A DNA stretch of 64,000 nt from NCBI RefSeq assembly GCF_019243775.1, contig NZ_CP069157.1, positions 1,550,001 to 1,614,000 on the forward strand, given 5' to 3'. Positions 1 through 8,549 of this stretch are shown in pieces (position 1 is the first letter of the stretch; every line of letters begins with the position of its first letter). The stretch is from Morganella morganii. GTDB taxonomy: Bacteria > Pseudomonadota > Gammaproteobacteria > Enterobacterales > Enterobacteriaceae. Position numbers and translations under genes: made by a program. The notes below the pieces were generated by a model. The model saw nothing but the letters and a program-made list of their open reading frames with translations. It was not told where the DNA came from and did no database searches.

Positions 1-87
1 AAAAATACAGGGTATTTGTTTCAGGAATGAATTAATTATTATTGATAAGGTCATCATGAGTATCAGCAATGATTGTTCATAGGATAT

Positions 88-133
88 CTTCCGGTGAGTG
101 TATGACTGTATTGCTTAATTAACACACCGGAGG
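88..133 (+). promoter_or_regulatory. cdiA leader hairpin covering the Shine-Dalgarno site
   Basis: The Shine-Dalgarno sequence of cdiA (GGAGG at 129-133) can pair completely with an upstream segment. CTTCCGGTG (88-96) pairs with CACCGGAGG (125-133), a 9-bp stem with one G-U pair and a 28-base AT-rich loop. The start codon at 138 lies just outside. This would hold translation down unless the stem melts or is remodelled. The pairing is seen directly; the regulatory role is inference. Confidence 0.4.
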
Positions 134-137
134 TGTT

Positions 138-3100
138 ATGTGCTTTATTAATAAGATGAAAAAATTATTTATTATATTATTTTCTGTTTTTCCCTGTTAT
201 ATATATGCATCAGAAATAACTCCGGCTAATAACCGTTTAAAAGTAAATGTCAAAAGAGATATAACTATTATTGACATTTCAAGGCCGGATGGAAATGGAT
301 TGTCACATAATCAATACAGTAAGTTTAATGTTTCTGAAGTCGGCGTGGTATTAAATAACGGAACAGAAGACAGTCAATCTTATCTGGCAGGTGAAATAGA
401 GGGAAACATAAATCTGCGGGGGAGTAGTGCCAGTTTAATTATTAATGAGGTAATCAGTGATGGTCTATCTGACTTTTCGGGGGCTATGGAGGTTTCCGGT
501 AACCCGGCATCAGTTATTATTGCTAATCCCAATGGTATTACCTGTGATGGCTGTCATTTCATTAACACGCCAGATATTACACTTGCCACGGGGAATGTGA
601 ATTTTAATCCTGAAAATAAATTTTCATCTCTCAATGTAAGAAATGGAACAATCACGATAAATAAAAAAGGGATGGATACATATGCACAAAAAAATACTAA
701 TCTTATCAGTGCTGATACGAAAATAAATGGAAAGATAAATACAAAAAATCTTTTTATTATAAATGGTACAAATAAAATTAATTACCAGGATGGTATTCAG
801 GAATCTATATCCGGTTTTATGGGGAATCAATCATCATCAGTAAATATGACTGAGGAAGGTGGGATTTCGGCTGAAAAAATTCGCATTATTAATACAAGTA
901 GTGATGGCAATGTACAACTAAATAATATTGAGTCTGTTAATAATGGTATAAGTGTAACAGCAAAAAAAGCGGTATTATTATCGGGAAATATAACATCAAA
1001 AGAAAGAATAAGAGTAATAGCCGACAACATTATTATAAAAGATAAAGAAAAGGTTGCTTCCGGTCGTGATACTACTCTTATATCAAATGATATTTTAAAT
1101 GCCGGAGAGGTTATATCAAAAGGTAATGTACGTATTTTTTCTGATGTTGTTAATAATCAGGGTCACGAAGCAATTATACAGGCAGAGGAAAATTTATGGA
1201 TACAAAAAAATCCGGAAGGTGATTTTAGCAGGAGTATTGTTAATAAATCAGCGTTACTAAAGTCTGAACGTGGTAATTTAATTATAAAAGCGAAGACATT
1301 AACTAATGTCAGTAACTCTGAGCCTGTTGAGTTTTTTAAGCTTCCGGCTAAATCTACCGAAGTGCGCAGCGTCGGAAATCAGTTACGTTATTTGCCGGTG
1401 TGGCGGCGAGATGGATTACTGATTGTATATCCGGAATTAAAAGATTTTAAATATGAAAAATGGTTTGATGAAATAGATTTTTTAACTAATGACAGTGTTA
1501 ATGTTGAAAAATATGCAGTGAGATATAAAAGTGATTATGAACCTGCCTATATGGATTCCGGTAAAAATTTATATGTAAATGCAAATCGTTTTGATAATAA
1601 TGATTCGTTTTTATCTGCCAGAGAAAATATTATTTTAACCGGTAAAGATATCAATATTAAAAACCATGAACAGGGTATTTTAAAACTATGGGAAAGATAT
1701 CAGCCGGAAGATATTAACAGTGAATGGCTGCATTTTTCTGTTGAGCCGGATACTATTCCTCCCGGGGTAATGGTTAATGATATTAAAATTCCCTTTCAGA
1801 AAAAGGATGAATTTTATACATGGATTAGCCATGGTATGCCTGATAGTCCATCTGTCAGTTCAGAAAATCTGATTATAGATTATAGAGATACTATTAACAT
1901 AGAGAGCAGACTCCCTGAGAAACTCTATCCGGTAAATGAGATTGTCAGGGATAGTTTTAGTCATCATTTAGCTGCAGAAAATATATTGTTGAATTCTTCA
2001 TCAATAGATTTGAAGTCAAAAATAGGTGCAATTAATAATTTAAATGTTCAGGCTAAAGAGAAAATTTATTCACGTGAAAGTACATTGGTAGCGGGTAAGT
2101 CATTATCATTAACAGCAGATAGTATTGAACTTGAAAATACCAATATAAAGTCCGGTGAGCTGTCTCTTATTGCAAAGAAAGGCGATGTAATATACTCAAC
2201 AGGAATCAGGCCTGTATTTACATCTGACATTTCTGCGCTGCCTCTGTTACATGCACCTGGTGGCATCTATGCAGATGCAGGAGGTGATATTACATTCAAA
2301 AATATAGCATTCACATTAAATAGTCATGTGGATTTATCTTCCCGAAAAAATATACTGATTGATTTTGATCCGAAAACGATATCAGGAATATCCACAAAAA
2401 AGGCAGATTATGAAATAAAATCACTGTCAGATAAATTTCAGGAATGGACACTTTCAGATTATATCACCCTGAATGCCGGAAGTGATATTGCTATTAATGG
2501 TACAGATATTAGCAGCAAAAATTATATAGGTTTTTATTCCGGCGGAAATATAGATATTACCTTTGATAAAAAATGGGAAGGCCGTAGTGATATCTATGCA
2601 AGATATTTAAGGCCCAAAATACGCATTCATTCAGAAAGAAACTTTATTATTAACTCTGCCGGAGATGTAAATCTATTGAATGCAGGCCTGCATGCTGATA
2701 AATCTTTATTGTTGTTTTCTGGTGGGGAATTTAATCTGACAGGAATTCCCTATTCAGCAATAAGGTATTCTTATGATGATTACATTGATAATCGCTATGT
2801 AAGTTCTTATCTTACAGCAAAGAAAAATATCACATTAGTGGCGAAAGGTGATGTTAATCTGCATGCAGCAATACTCTCCTCTGATGATTATATATATATT
2901 CGTAATAGTGGAAATATTCAGTTGGGATCTGAAAAAATACACTATCGTCAGAAAAGACGTGATTATCTGGAAGATACATATCGCCATGTCAGTACACTGG
3001 TAAAAAGCAAGAACAAATTAACACTATTGTCTGAAGGCAGTGTTTTATTTCAGGGTGCTGAGCTTATTTCTGATGGTGTAATGGATATCTCGGCAAAGGG

Positions 3101-4367
3101 CGGGTATTTATATGCACAGGCAATGGAAGAAACGAGTCATTATGAAGATAAGAAAAAGAAATGTAATCGTTGGACATTCTGTATAACAAAAAAAGAAGTT
3201 ACAAAGGTAAAGCATGAAGTAAAAAATAAAACGACAGAATTTACATCGAAAGAAGATATTAATTTAATCGCCCTGGATGATATCACACTTGAAGCTGCAA
3301 AAATTTCAGCAGCTAAAAATGCCAGGCTGAAAAGTATCTCAGGGAAAATTAATTTTAAAGCTGTTAACGACTCACTTTATGAGCAAACCGTCAGCCATTC
3401 CAGGGGGTTCTACATTACCCGCCGTGATCAGGGGCACTCGCTGAGCCGCTGGCGGTTACCGCAGATTTATTACGGCGGAAATTTATCTGTTGATGCAGCA
3501 AAAGGCATAACCGCAGACAGTAAAACATTCAGCATTCCTGAATTTAAAGAATCCGCAATGATGCTGAGCAGCCATACCGGAACCGGTTGGCTGAAAGAAC
3601 TGATAACCCGCGATGATGTTCAGTGGAACCGGGTTGCTGATGCCTATCAGCGCTGGGACTATAAAGAGCAGCACCTTAATCAGGTAGCATCAGCTGTTCT
3701 GGCTGTTGCCGTCACCGCTGCGACATCGGGCTCCGGGCTGGCAGCGTGGGCGGGGAGTACCGCATCTTCCGCAGCCACAGGAACGGCTGCCGCTGTTATT
3801 TCCGGAGCCGCGCATTCCGGAATGATAGCACTGACAACACAGGCAGCGGTTGCACTGGCGGAGAATAAAGGCAATTTATCTGAAACATTTAAATCTCTGG
3901 GGCGCAGTGAAAGTGTTAAGTCTGTTATTGGTCAGATGGTTGTCGGAGGGGCGTTCAATGGTCTGGATAAATCGATGGGCTGGCAGAACGGAAATCCGGC
4001 ACAATCGCGGATTCCGTTACTGAGTGACGGAGATTGGCACAAGGTTGCACAGCGCGTTTCCGCCCAGTCTGTAATCAGCTCAGCGGTGGGTTCGGCAGTA
4101 TCAGAAACAAGCTTCAGGGAGAACTTTATTAATGCGCTTCTCAGTAACACGGGAAGTCAGTTTAATGCTGAAGGCGCAAAATTAATTGGTGACCACGGTG
4201 AAATATTAACGGAACCGGGCAAAGCAATTACGCATGCTGCGGTTGCCGCTGTCAGAGCCGAGCTGACCAACCGGAGTGTCAGGGAAGCGGTTACCGGGGG
4301 CGCTGGCAGCGTCGGCAGCCGGTATTATATTAGGCGATTCTTTAGATCAGACAGCGCAGGAACATGA
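138..4367 (+). CDS. cdiA: CdiA-type two-partner-secretion exoprotein, N-terminal part before a frameshift
   Basis: This is the N-terminal 1409 residues of a haemagglutinin/CdiA-type exoprotein that is secreted by a CdiB/TpsB outer-membrane partner and delivers a C-terminal toxin to neighbouring cells. A signal peptide covers about residues 1-24, followed by a TPS domain with the hallmark NxxGxSxNQY-like segment (about residues 54-61) and NPNGI (130-134), then a beta-helical stalk. A DUF637-like pretoxin region begins near residue 1159. GGAGG lies 4 bases before the ATG; an internal ATG at 156 would give a shorter signal peptide. The frame leaves the family sequence at the GGGGG run 4296-4300; removing one G joins it to the following frame and gives a 1763-residue protein, short for CdiA. 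Base use is much more AT-rich than in the core genes, suggesting transfer. No cdiB is seen; it may lie upstream of the window. Confidence 0.85.
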   Translation: MCFINKMKKLFIILFSVFPCYIYASEITPANNRLKVNVKRDITIIDISRPDGNGLSHNQYSKFNVSEVGVVLNNGTEDSQSYLAGEIEGNINLRGSSASLIINEVISDGLSDFSGAMEVSGNPASVIIANPNGITCDGCHFINTPDITLATGNVNFNPENKFSSLNVRNGTITINKKGMDTYAQKNTNLISADTKINGKINTKNLFIINGTNKINYQDGIQESISGFMGNQSSSVNMTEEGGISAEKIRIINTSSDGNVQLNNIESVNNGISVTAKKAVLLSGNITSKERIRVIADNIIIKDKEKVASGRDTTLISNDILNAGEVISKGNVRIFSDVVNNQGHEAIIQAEENLWIQKNPEGDFSRSIVNKSALLKSERGNLIIKAKTLTNVSNSEPVEFFKLPAKSTEVRSVGNQLRYLPVWRRDGLLIVYPELKDFKYEKWFDEIDFLTNDSVNVEKYAVRYKSDYEPAYMDSGKNLYVNANRFDNNDSFLSARENIILTGKDINIKNHEQGILKLWERYQPEDINSEWLHFSVEPDTIPPGVMVNDIKIPFQKKDEFYTWISHGMPDSPSVSSENLIIDYRDTINIESRLPEKLYPVNEIVRDSFSHHLAAENILLNSSSIDLKSKIGAINNLNVQAKEKIYSRESTLVAGKSLSLTADSIELENTNIKSGELSLIAKKGDVIYSTGIRPVFTSDISALPLLHAPGGIYADAGGDITFKNIAFTLNSHVDLSSRKNILIDFDPKTISGISTKKADYEIKSLSDKFQEWTLSDYITLNAGSDIAINGTDISSKNYIGFYSGGNIDITFDKKWEGRSDIYARYLRPKIRIHSERNFIINSAGDVNLLNAGLHADKSLLLFSGGEFNLTGIPYSAIRYSYDDYIDNRYVSSYLTAKKNITLVAKGDVNLHAAILSSDDYIYIRNSGNIQLGSEKIHYRQKRRDYLEDTYRHVSTLVKSKNKLTLLSEGSVLFQGAELISDGVMDISAKGGYLYAQAMEETSHYEDKKKKCNRWTFCITKKEVTKVKHEVKNKTTEFTSKEDINLIALDDITLEAAKISAAKNARLKSISGKINFKAVNDSLYEQTVSHSRGFYITRRDQGHSLSRWRLPQIYYGGNLSVDAAKGITADSKTFSIPEFKESAMMLSSHTGTGWLKELITRDDVQWNRVADAYQRWDYKEQHLNQVASAVLAVAVTAATSGSGLAAWAGSTASSAATGTAAAVISGAAHSGMIALTTQAAVALAENKGNLSETFKSLGRSESVKSVIGQMVVGGAFNGLDKSMGWQNGNPAQSRIPLLSDGDWHKVAQRVSAQSVISSAVGSAVSETSFRENFINALLSNTGSQFNAEGAKLIGDHGEILTEPGKAITHAAVAAVRAELTNRSVREAVTGGAGSVGSRYYIRRFFRSDSAGT

Positions 4368-5430
4368 ACAACAGGCACAGCTGGCCCGGATGACAGGTGC
4401 TGTTGCCGGATTGATTGCAACAGGCCATATCAACGGGCTGACCACTGCGGCGGATGCTGCTGAGATCGTTGAACGTTATAACCGTCAGTTTCATTTGCAG
4501 GAATTAAAGGCGATAGAGGAACTGGCTGACGGTGATAATTTTAAAAAAGTGCGCCTGCTCGCAGCAGGTTGCCGTCTGATCAACTGTACTGTGCAGGAAT
4601 CTGCAAATTCACCGGATAAATTACGTTTTGATGCGTTAATGGCAAAATATCCGGAGACGTATCTTGAAGATAATTTACTGACAAATTACTGGGTGACAAA
4701 AGCGGATGACGGCATTCGTTATTATCCCTGGTCAGTTGCACCTGAAAAAGTACAGCTTTTTACTTACAGTGAAACTGAACGACATGATGATATTGATGAT
4801 TTTGTCCGTAATCAATATGCGGAATATATAACAGATTTTACCGGTCTGAAAAAAACAACTGCCGAAATTATTATCGACAGTATATTGATGTCATCAGTGA
4901 ATGGCAGGAGAGGTAATCCTGCCAGAATGCATAAACATATCAGAAAGGTCAGTTATGCAGATTTAAATCAAATCTATACCACCGATAAAAAGGGCAATAA
5001 AATCCCGATGAAGTGGTATCAGTCAGGTTCCTCTGTCAACCAGCAGGGTATGCCGTTTGAGCATTATATTGGTACACAATTACCGCCAGGCTCAAAACTC
5101 CCGGATGGATTCAAAACCTTTGATTATTATGACAGTAAAGATAAAATAGCGATTAGCGTAAAAACTATTAACACTCAAACAGATAGTAGACTAAATAAAC
5201 CTGATGCCATAAAATATATCATTAATGGCCATGTTAATAAAATAGCTCAGTTTAAAAATTATTCAATGGATGACGTTCCATTGAGAACAGATAATATAAA
5301 AAAGAGAGTTTTGCACATTGGCCTCCCAGAAAAAACGACGCCAGAGCAATGGAAGTCAATAAATAGTGCTATAAAGAACGCAAACGATAAGAATGTAGAT
5401 ATTAAAATAACCATAATAAAAGGTGATTAG
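4276..5430 (+). CDS. cdiA: CdiA C-terminal part: pretoxin and nuclease toxin (out of frame with N-terminal part)
   Basis: This frame carries the rest of the exoprotein: the end of the DUF637-type pretoxin region (IVERYNRQFHLQE and RLINC, typical of Proteus/Photorhabdus haemagglutinins) and a toxin over about the last 130 residues. The toxin has GMPFEHYIG, FKTFDYYD and IAISVKT. In the frame-restored protein these put Glu1641, Asp1662, Ser1673 and Lys1675 at spacings of 21, 11 and 2. As I recall them, these are the spacings of the active-site residues of the Zn-dependent DNase CdiA-CT(o11) of E. coli EC869, a PD-(D/E)XK-like fold. A DNase function is therefore likely but untested. The upstream limit shown (a GTG) is only where the frame opens; the real junction is at 4296-4300. 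The adjacent DUF1436-type immunity gene supports the assignment. Confidence 0.75.
   Translation: MSGKRLPGALAASAAGIILGDSLDQTAQEHEQQAQLARMTGAVAGLIATGHINGLTTAADAAEIVERYNRQFHLQELKAIEELADGDNFKKVRLLAAGCRLINCTVQESANSPDKLRFDALMAKYPETYLEDNLLTNYWVTKADDGIRYYPWSVAPEKVQLFTYSETERHDDIDDFVRNQYAEYITDFTGLKKTTAEIIIDSILMSSVNGRRGNPARMHKHIRKVSYADLNQIYTTDKKGNKIPMKWYQSGSSVNQQGMPFEHYIGTQLPPGSKLPDGFKTFDYYDSKDKIAISVKTINTQTDSRLNKPDAIKYIINGHVNKIAQFKNYSMDDVPLRTDNIKKRVLHIGLPEKTTPEQWKSINSAIKNANDKNVDIKITIIKGD
4296..4300 (+). other. Frameshift site in cdiA (run of five G)
   Basis: Deleting one G here turns ACC GGG GGC GCT into ACC GGG GCG CTG, and the product runs on as T-G-A-L-A-A-S-A-A-G-I-I-L-G, which is the natural haemagglutinin sequence. 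With five G the N-terminal frame stops at 4367 and the toxin is not made as part of the exoprotein. This may be a true mutation, a phase-variable tract or a base-calling error; the sequence alone does not decide. Confidence 0.75.
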
Positions 5431-5431
5431 C

Positions 5432-5938
5432 ATGAGTCAAGTGAATTCTGATGAACTGAATGCAAGCATAAGCTTTAATGGGAGTTATTTCTATTTCTTG
5501 AGGATGATCGATCATGGATTGTTAATACCGGACTATTTGTTTGGTAATATTATTATACCTGGGGATGCGGTAATTAGCAGTGTTGGTATAAGCTTAAGAC
5601 AAGTTCTCAAAAAAAATGAGGATATTAATCCTGAAGAGAATTATATTTTTGATCATAAACTAAATAAAGAAAATTATGAAGACAATATAAAAAAATTAAT
5701 GGGTTTGTGCGGATATAAGAATAAAAAATCACTTTTTAAGAAAATGAACAAATGCCTTGTAAAGCAAGTCGGTAATGTTATTGAAATAAAGCCTCTAAAT
5801 CACATTAAACTTGAAGCCTGGGACGGTGATGGTATATCAGAAACTGACGATGTCATTATTCCGGTATCGGCTTCAGATGAAGAGTTGGGTAATGCCGTTA
5901 TCGAGGCGTTTTCCCGCTGTAAGGGAAGGCAATTCTGA
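5432..5938 (+). CDS. cdiI: CDI immunity protein, cognate to the CdiA-CT nuclease
   Basis: This is a 168-residue cytoplasmic protein starting one base after the toxin stop codon (TAG 5428-5430), as immunity genes normally do. Its C-terminal segment (VIIPVSASDEELGNAVIEAF) resembles the end of the DUF1436/CdiI family, the immunity family paired with EC869-o11-type nucleases. It should bind and block the toxin active site. The ATG at 5432 is chosen because it follows AAGG at 5419-5422 and gives exactly the same length as the second copy at 6039; a GTG at 5423 would overlap the toxin. Its last 45 residues are almost identical to the second copy, while the N-terminal part is clearly diverged. Confidence 0.8.
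   Translation: MSQVNSDELNASISFNGSYFYFLRMIDHGLLIPDYLFGNIIIPGDAVISSVGISLRQVLKKNEDINPEENYIFDHKLNKENYEDNIKKLMGLCGYKNKKSLFKKMNKCLVKQVGNVIEIKPLNHIKLEAWDGDGISETDDVIIPVSASDEELGNAVIEAFSRCKGRQF
5804..5938 (+). repeat. 135-bp direct repeat shared by the two immunity genes
   Basis: The last 135 bases of the first immunity gene match 6411-6545 of the second at 131 positions by my count. The 5' parts of the two genes are far more different. Similarity also continues past the stop codons into the hairpin region. This points to recent duplication or recombination in the shared 3' segment. Confidence 0.85.
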
Positions 5939-5985
5939 GTTCTGTTCCCGGCAGTTACCGGAGGACATAAGGTATCATTGGTTCA

Positions 5986-6036
5986 GCGAATGATAAGAAT
6001 ATAGAGATTAAAATAACCATTATAAAAGGTGAATAA
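5986..6036 (+). pseudogene. Remnant of a second CdiA toxin C-terminus (orphan toxin scar)
   Basis: The short frame before the second immunity gene reads ANDKNIEIKITIIKGE followed by stop. The functional toxin upstream ends ANDKNVDIKITIIKGD. This is therefore the last 16 codons of a related toxin, cut off on its 5' side. Between the first immunity stop and this scar lies a degraded copy of the hairpin found after the second immunity gene. Orphan toxin/immunity modules downstream of cdiI are known in CDI loci; here only the toxin end is left. Confidence 0.8.
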
Positions 6037-6038
6037 AT

Positions 6039-6545
6039 ATGAACCAAAATACTGAACAGGGGTTAAATGCCAGAATAGGTTTTAATGGCGATTTTTATCA
6101 TGTTGATACCATGTCCGGGCATGGTATTTTAATTGTGGATAACCTGTTTGAGTCTTGTCTGTTATCAAAAGATACCACAGCGGAAATGCTCGGTTTGTGT
6201 TTAAAGAAATGCCTGAAACAAAGCCGGATAGTAGATCCGGGAAATTATGATTTCTTTGACTATAAAAAAGTAAAAGAAAGATATGAAGAATGGATTAAAA
6301 ACATCATTCAATTGCGCGGATATAAAAATAAAAAAACACTTTTTAAACAAATGAATACATGTAATGCAAGGCAGGTTGGTGACCTTATTACAATAAAACC
6401 TTCAAACCATATTAAACTTGAAGCTTGGGACGGTGATGGTATATCAGAAACTGATTATGTCATTATTCCGGTATCGGCTTCAGATGAAGAGTTGGGTAAT
6501 GCCGTTATCGAGGCGTTTTCCCGCTGCAAGGGAAGGCAATTCTGA
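6039..6545 (+). CDS. cdiI: Second CDI immunity protein (orphan paralogue)
   Basis: This is a 168-residue paralogue of the first immunity protein and exactly the same length. Both align end to end (GYKNKK[ST]LFK[KQ]MN and the C-terminal KLEAWDGDGISETD region). It starts 2 bases after the stop of the toxin remnant at 5986-6036, so it was once the immunity partner of that lost toxin. It probably still protects against siblings or competitors carrying that related toxin. The divergent N-terminal two thirds would set toxin specificity; this is inference. Confidence 0.75.
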   Translation: MNQNTEQGLNARIGFNGDFYHVDTMSGHGILIVDNLFESCLLSKDTTAEMLGLCLKKCLKQSRIVDPGNYDFFDYKKVKERYEEWIKNIIQLRGYKNKKTLFKQMNTCNARQVGDLITIKPSNHIKLEAWDGDGISETDYVIIPVSASDEELGNAVIEAFSRCKGRQF

Positions 6546-6549
6546 GCTC

Positions 6550-6573
6550 TGTCCCCGGCGGTCACCGGGGACA
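6550..6573. terminator. Hairpin closing the CDI locus
   Basis: TGTCCCCGG (6550-6558) pairs perfectly with CCGGGGACA (6565-6573) over a six-base loop. There is no clear T run on either side, so it may act as an mRNA end-stabilising structure rather than a classical intrinsic terminator. It sits between the convergent cdiI and yfgD genes. A degraded copy follows the first immunity gene. Confidence 0.5.
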
Positions 6574-6584
6574 GATGATCAGGT

Positions 6585-6938
6585 TCAGATAATCTCCAGC
6601 ACCTGCTCCGGCGGACGGCCGAGGCGGGCTTGTTTGCCTTTAATCACTATCGGGCGCTCAATCAGTTTCGGGTTATCATGCATGGCCTGAATCAGTGCTT
6701 CCTGATCGGTCACTGTCGCGAGCCCCAGCTCACTGTAAAGGGCTTCTTTGGTGCGCATCAGTTTGCGGGCGTCATCAAATTTCAGCTCACGGAGCACAGT
6801 TTTGATTTCTGCCACTGACGGCGGAGTGTCCAGATAGAGCATTACTGCCGGAGACACGCCGTTTTCTTCCAGCAGTGCCAGAGTTTCACGGCTTTTGGAG
6901 CAGCGCGGGTTGTGCCAGATAGTGACAGTCTCAGTCAT
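6585..6938 (-). CDS. yfgD: ArsC-family thioredoxin-fold protein YfgD
   Basis: This is a 117-residue protein of the ArsC/Spx family. HNPRCSKSRETLALLE near the N-terminus holds the ArsC-type Cys, and the tail has ERPIVIKGKQARLGRPPE. Members reduce arsenate with glutathione/glutaredoxin, but the chromosomal YfgD proteins linked to bepA have no proven arsenate role. The start at 6938 is preferred because GAGG lies 5 bases upstream; the ATG at 6950 overlaps the last base of bepA and lacks a clear site. Gene order perM/bepA-yfgD is as in E. coli, so this is core and cotranscribed with bepA. Confidence 0.85.
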   Translation of the reverse strand: MTETVTIWHNPRCSKSRETLALLEENGVSPAVMLYLDTPPSVAEIKTVLRELKFDDARKLMRTKEALYSELGLATVTDQEALIQAMHDNPKLIERPIVIKGKQARLGRPPEQVLEII

Positions 6939-6949
6939 GGTTTTCCTCA

Positions 6950-8413
6950 TTATTTAAATTGTTTGAATTGCAGCTGTAACTGGCGGATCTGGTCAATCCG
7001 CGCATCATAACGCGCCTGATCATAACTGCCGGGTTTCGCCTGACGGGCGGCTTCGGTCAGGCTGCGGATAGCACCGTCAAAGTTGCCCATTAAGTTCTGA
7101 TATTCCGCCCGTGCAGCAAGTTCATCCGTGCGGCGGCCGGCTTTTCCGCCTGCTTCTGCCAGCAGATCCCAGCCGCTCGGGTCAGCCGGGTGATCAAAGG
7201 TATAATTGCGCAGAATCTTAGTTGCTTTATCATATTGTTTATTCTGAATATAGGCATTACCGAGGTTTATCTGATATACCGAATTCCCCGGTTCCCGTTT
7301 CAGGGCATTTTCCAGCCTGGTCACCGCCTGAGAGGTTCTGTTCAGACCGATATCCACATCTGTCATGACATCGATAAACCAGACATTGTCAGGATCGGCA
7401 GCCAGTAATTTCGTCAGAATTTGTGAGGCGGGTTCATATTTGTTGTCACGGTAGAGCAGAATGGCACGGGCATAATCCGCCGCCATTTGTTCTTTACTGT
7501 TGCCTTTGCTGTAGTTATCAATCATCTGGTCAGTCGCATTGCGCAGCGGCTGGCCGCCGTACATTGCCATCGCCCGGGCGCGCGCCAGCAGGAAATCAAA
7601 GGACTGTGGCGGATTTTTACGCGGCATCTGACCGGCACGGCTGCGCGCATCCGCCAGACGGCTGTCCGGCAGGGGGTGAGTCAGCAGCATTTCCGGCGGT
7701 TTGGAGCTGTAACGGGACATATCCACCATGATGGTCATAAAGTCCGGCATACCCTGCGGGTCAAACCCGGCACGGCTCAGTGTGCCCATGCCGATGCGGT
7801 CCGCTTCCTGCTCGTTGGATTGTGTAAAGCTGATCATATTCTGCTGGATCCCGGCCATGGTCGAGGTCATGGCGGCGGCACCGACCGGGGTGCCGGTCAT
7901 CAGAAGCAGGATAGAGCCCAGAGTGGCCGCCCAGGCCAGCGGTGCTTTGTTCTGCTGATCTTCCATCATCCGCGCCAGGTGGCGCTGGGTAACGTGAGCG
8001 ATTTCGTGCGCCATCACAGAGGCGAGTTCACTTTCTGTCAGGCTGTAGCGGAACAGGGAGGTGTGCAGAACCACATTGCCGCCGAAGAAGGCAAAGGCGT
8101 TAATGTTCGGGTTGGCTATCAGGAAAAAATTAAACGGGGTTTTGACCGAGTCAGCGTTTGAGACCAGACGCTGGCCGAGATTATTGATATATTGCAGCAA
8201 AACAGGATCATAGACCATCGGGGAGCTGCTGCGGATCATCCGCAGATAAAAGTCCCCCATCAGGTTTTCCTGTCCGATACTGAGTGTACCGCCGGCGGTG
8301 GTGCCGATTTCAGGTAACGCATCCTCAACCGCAGCCTGTGCGGCAGGCAGTACCGGGAAGGTCAGGGCAAGGCTCAGTAAGACGGCTAACGGTTTTTTCA
8401 GAAACGTATTCAT
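6950..8413 (-). CDS. bepA: Periplasmic metalloprotease/chaperone BepA
   Basis: BepA is a periplasmic M48 zinc protease and chaperone that helps LptD and the BAM complex assemble outer-membrane proteins and degrades stalled substrates. The 487 residues equal the E. coli length. A signal peptide (LAVLLSLALTFPVLPAAQA) is followed by the M48 domain with the HEIAH zinc motif and a C-terminal TPR region containing Y-Q-I-N-L-G-N-A-Y-like helices. The start at 8413 gives a proper signal sequence; an upstream in-frame ATG at 8476 would add an unlikely extension. It is divergent from perM and overlaps the alternative yfgD start by one base. Confidence 0.93.
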   Translation of the reverse strand: MNTFLKKPLAVLLSLALTFPVLPAAQAAVEDALPEIGTTAGGTLSIGQENLMGDFYLRMIRSSSPMVYDPVLLQYINNLGQRLVSNADSVKTPFNFFLIANPNINAFAFFGGNVVLHTSLFRYSLTESELASVMAHEIAHVTQRHLARMMEDQQNKAPLAWAATLGSILLLMTGTPVGAAAMTSTMAGIQQNMISFTQSNEQEADRIGMGTLSRAGFDPQGMPDFMTIMVDMSRYSSKPPEMLLTHPLPDSRLADARSRAGQMPRKNPPQSFDFLLARARAMAMYGGQPLRNATDQMIDNYSKGNSKEQMAADYARAILLYRDNKYEPASQILTKLLAADPDNVWFIDVMTDVDIGLNRTSQAVTRLENALKREPGNSVYQINLGNAYIQNKQYDKATKILRNYTFDHPADPSGWDLLAEAGGKAGRRTDELAARAEYQNLMGNFDGAIRSLTEAARQAKPGSYDQARYDARIDQIRQLQLQFKQFK

Positions 8414-8549
8414 AGGATGACGCTTTCCCCGTTGATTATCACTGGTAATAATTCGTGTATCATAGCAAACACTCAAGTAAAATCCTCACACAGTCTGCCC
8501 GGTGGGCAGGATTTGTCATATTTTTGCCGCTAATCCCGGGAGCAGAACA

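Noticed and set aside
5811-5993. Small repeated frames overlapping the ends of both immunity genes (also 6418-6690)
   Set aside because: They are alternative-frame readings of the duplicated 135-bp segment; their repetition only reflects the repeat.
7423-8161. Long open frames on the plus strand inside bepA
   Set aside because: They lie opposite a well-conserved full-length gene and have Arg/His-rich, shadow-like composition with no family match.
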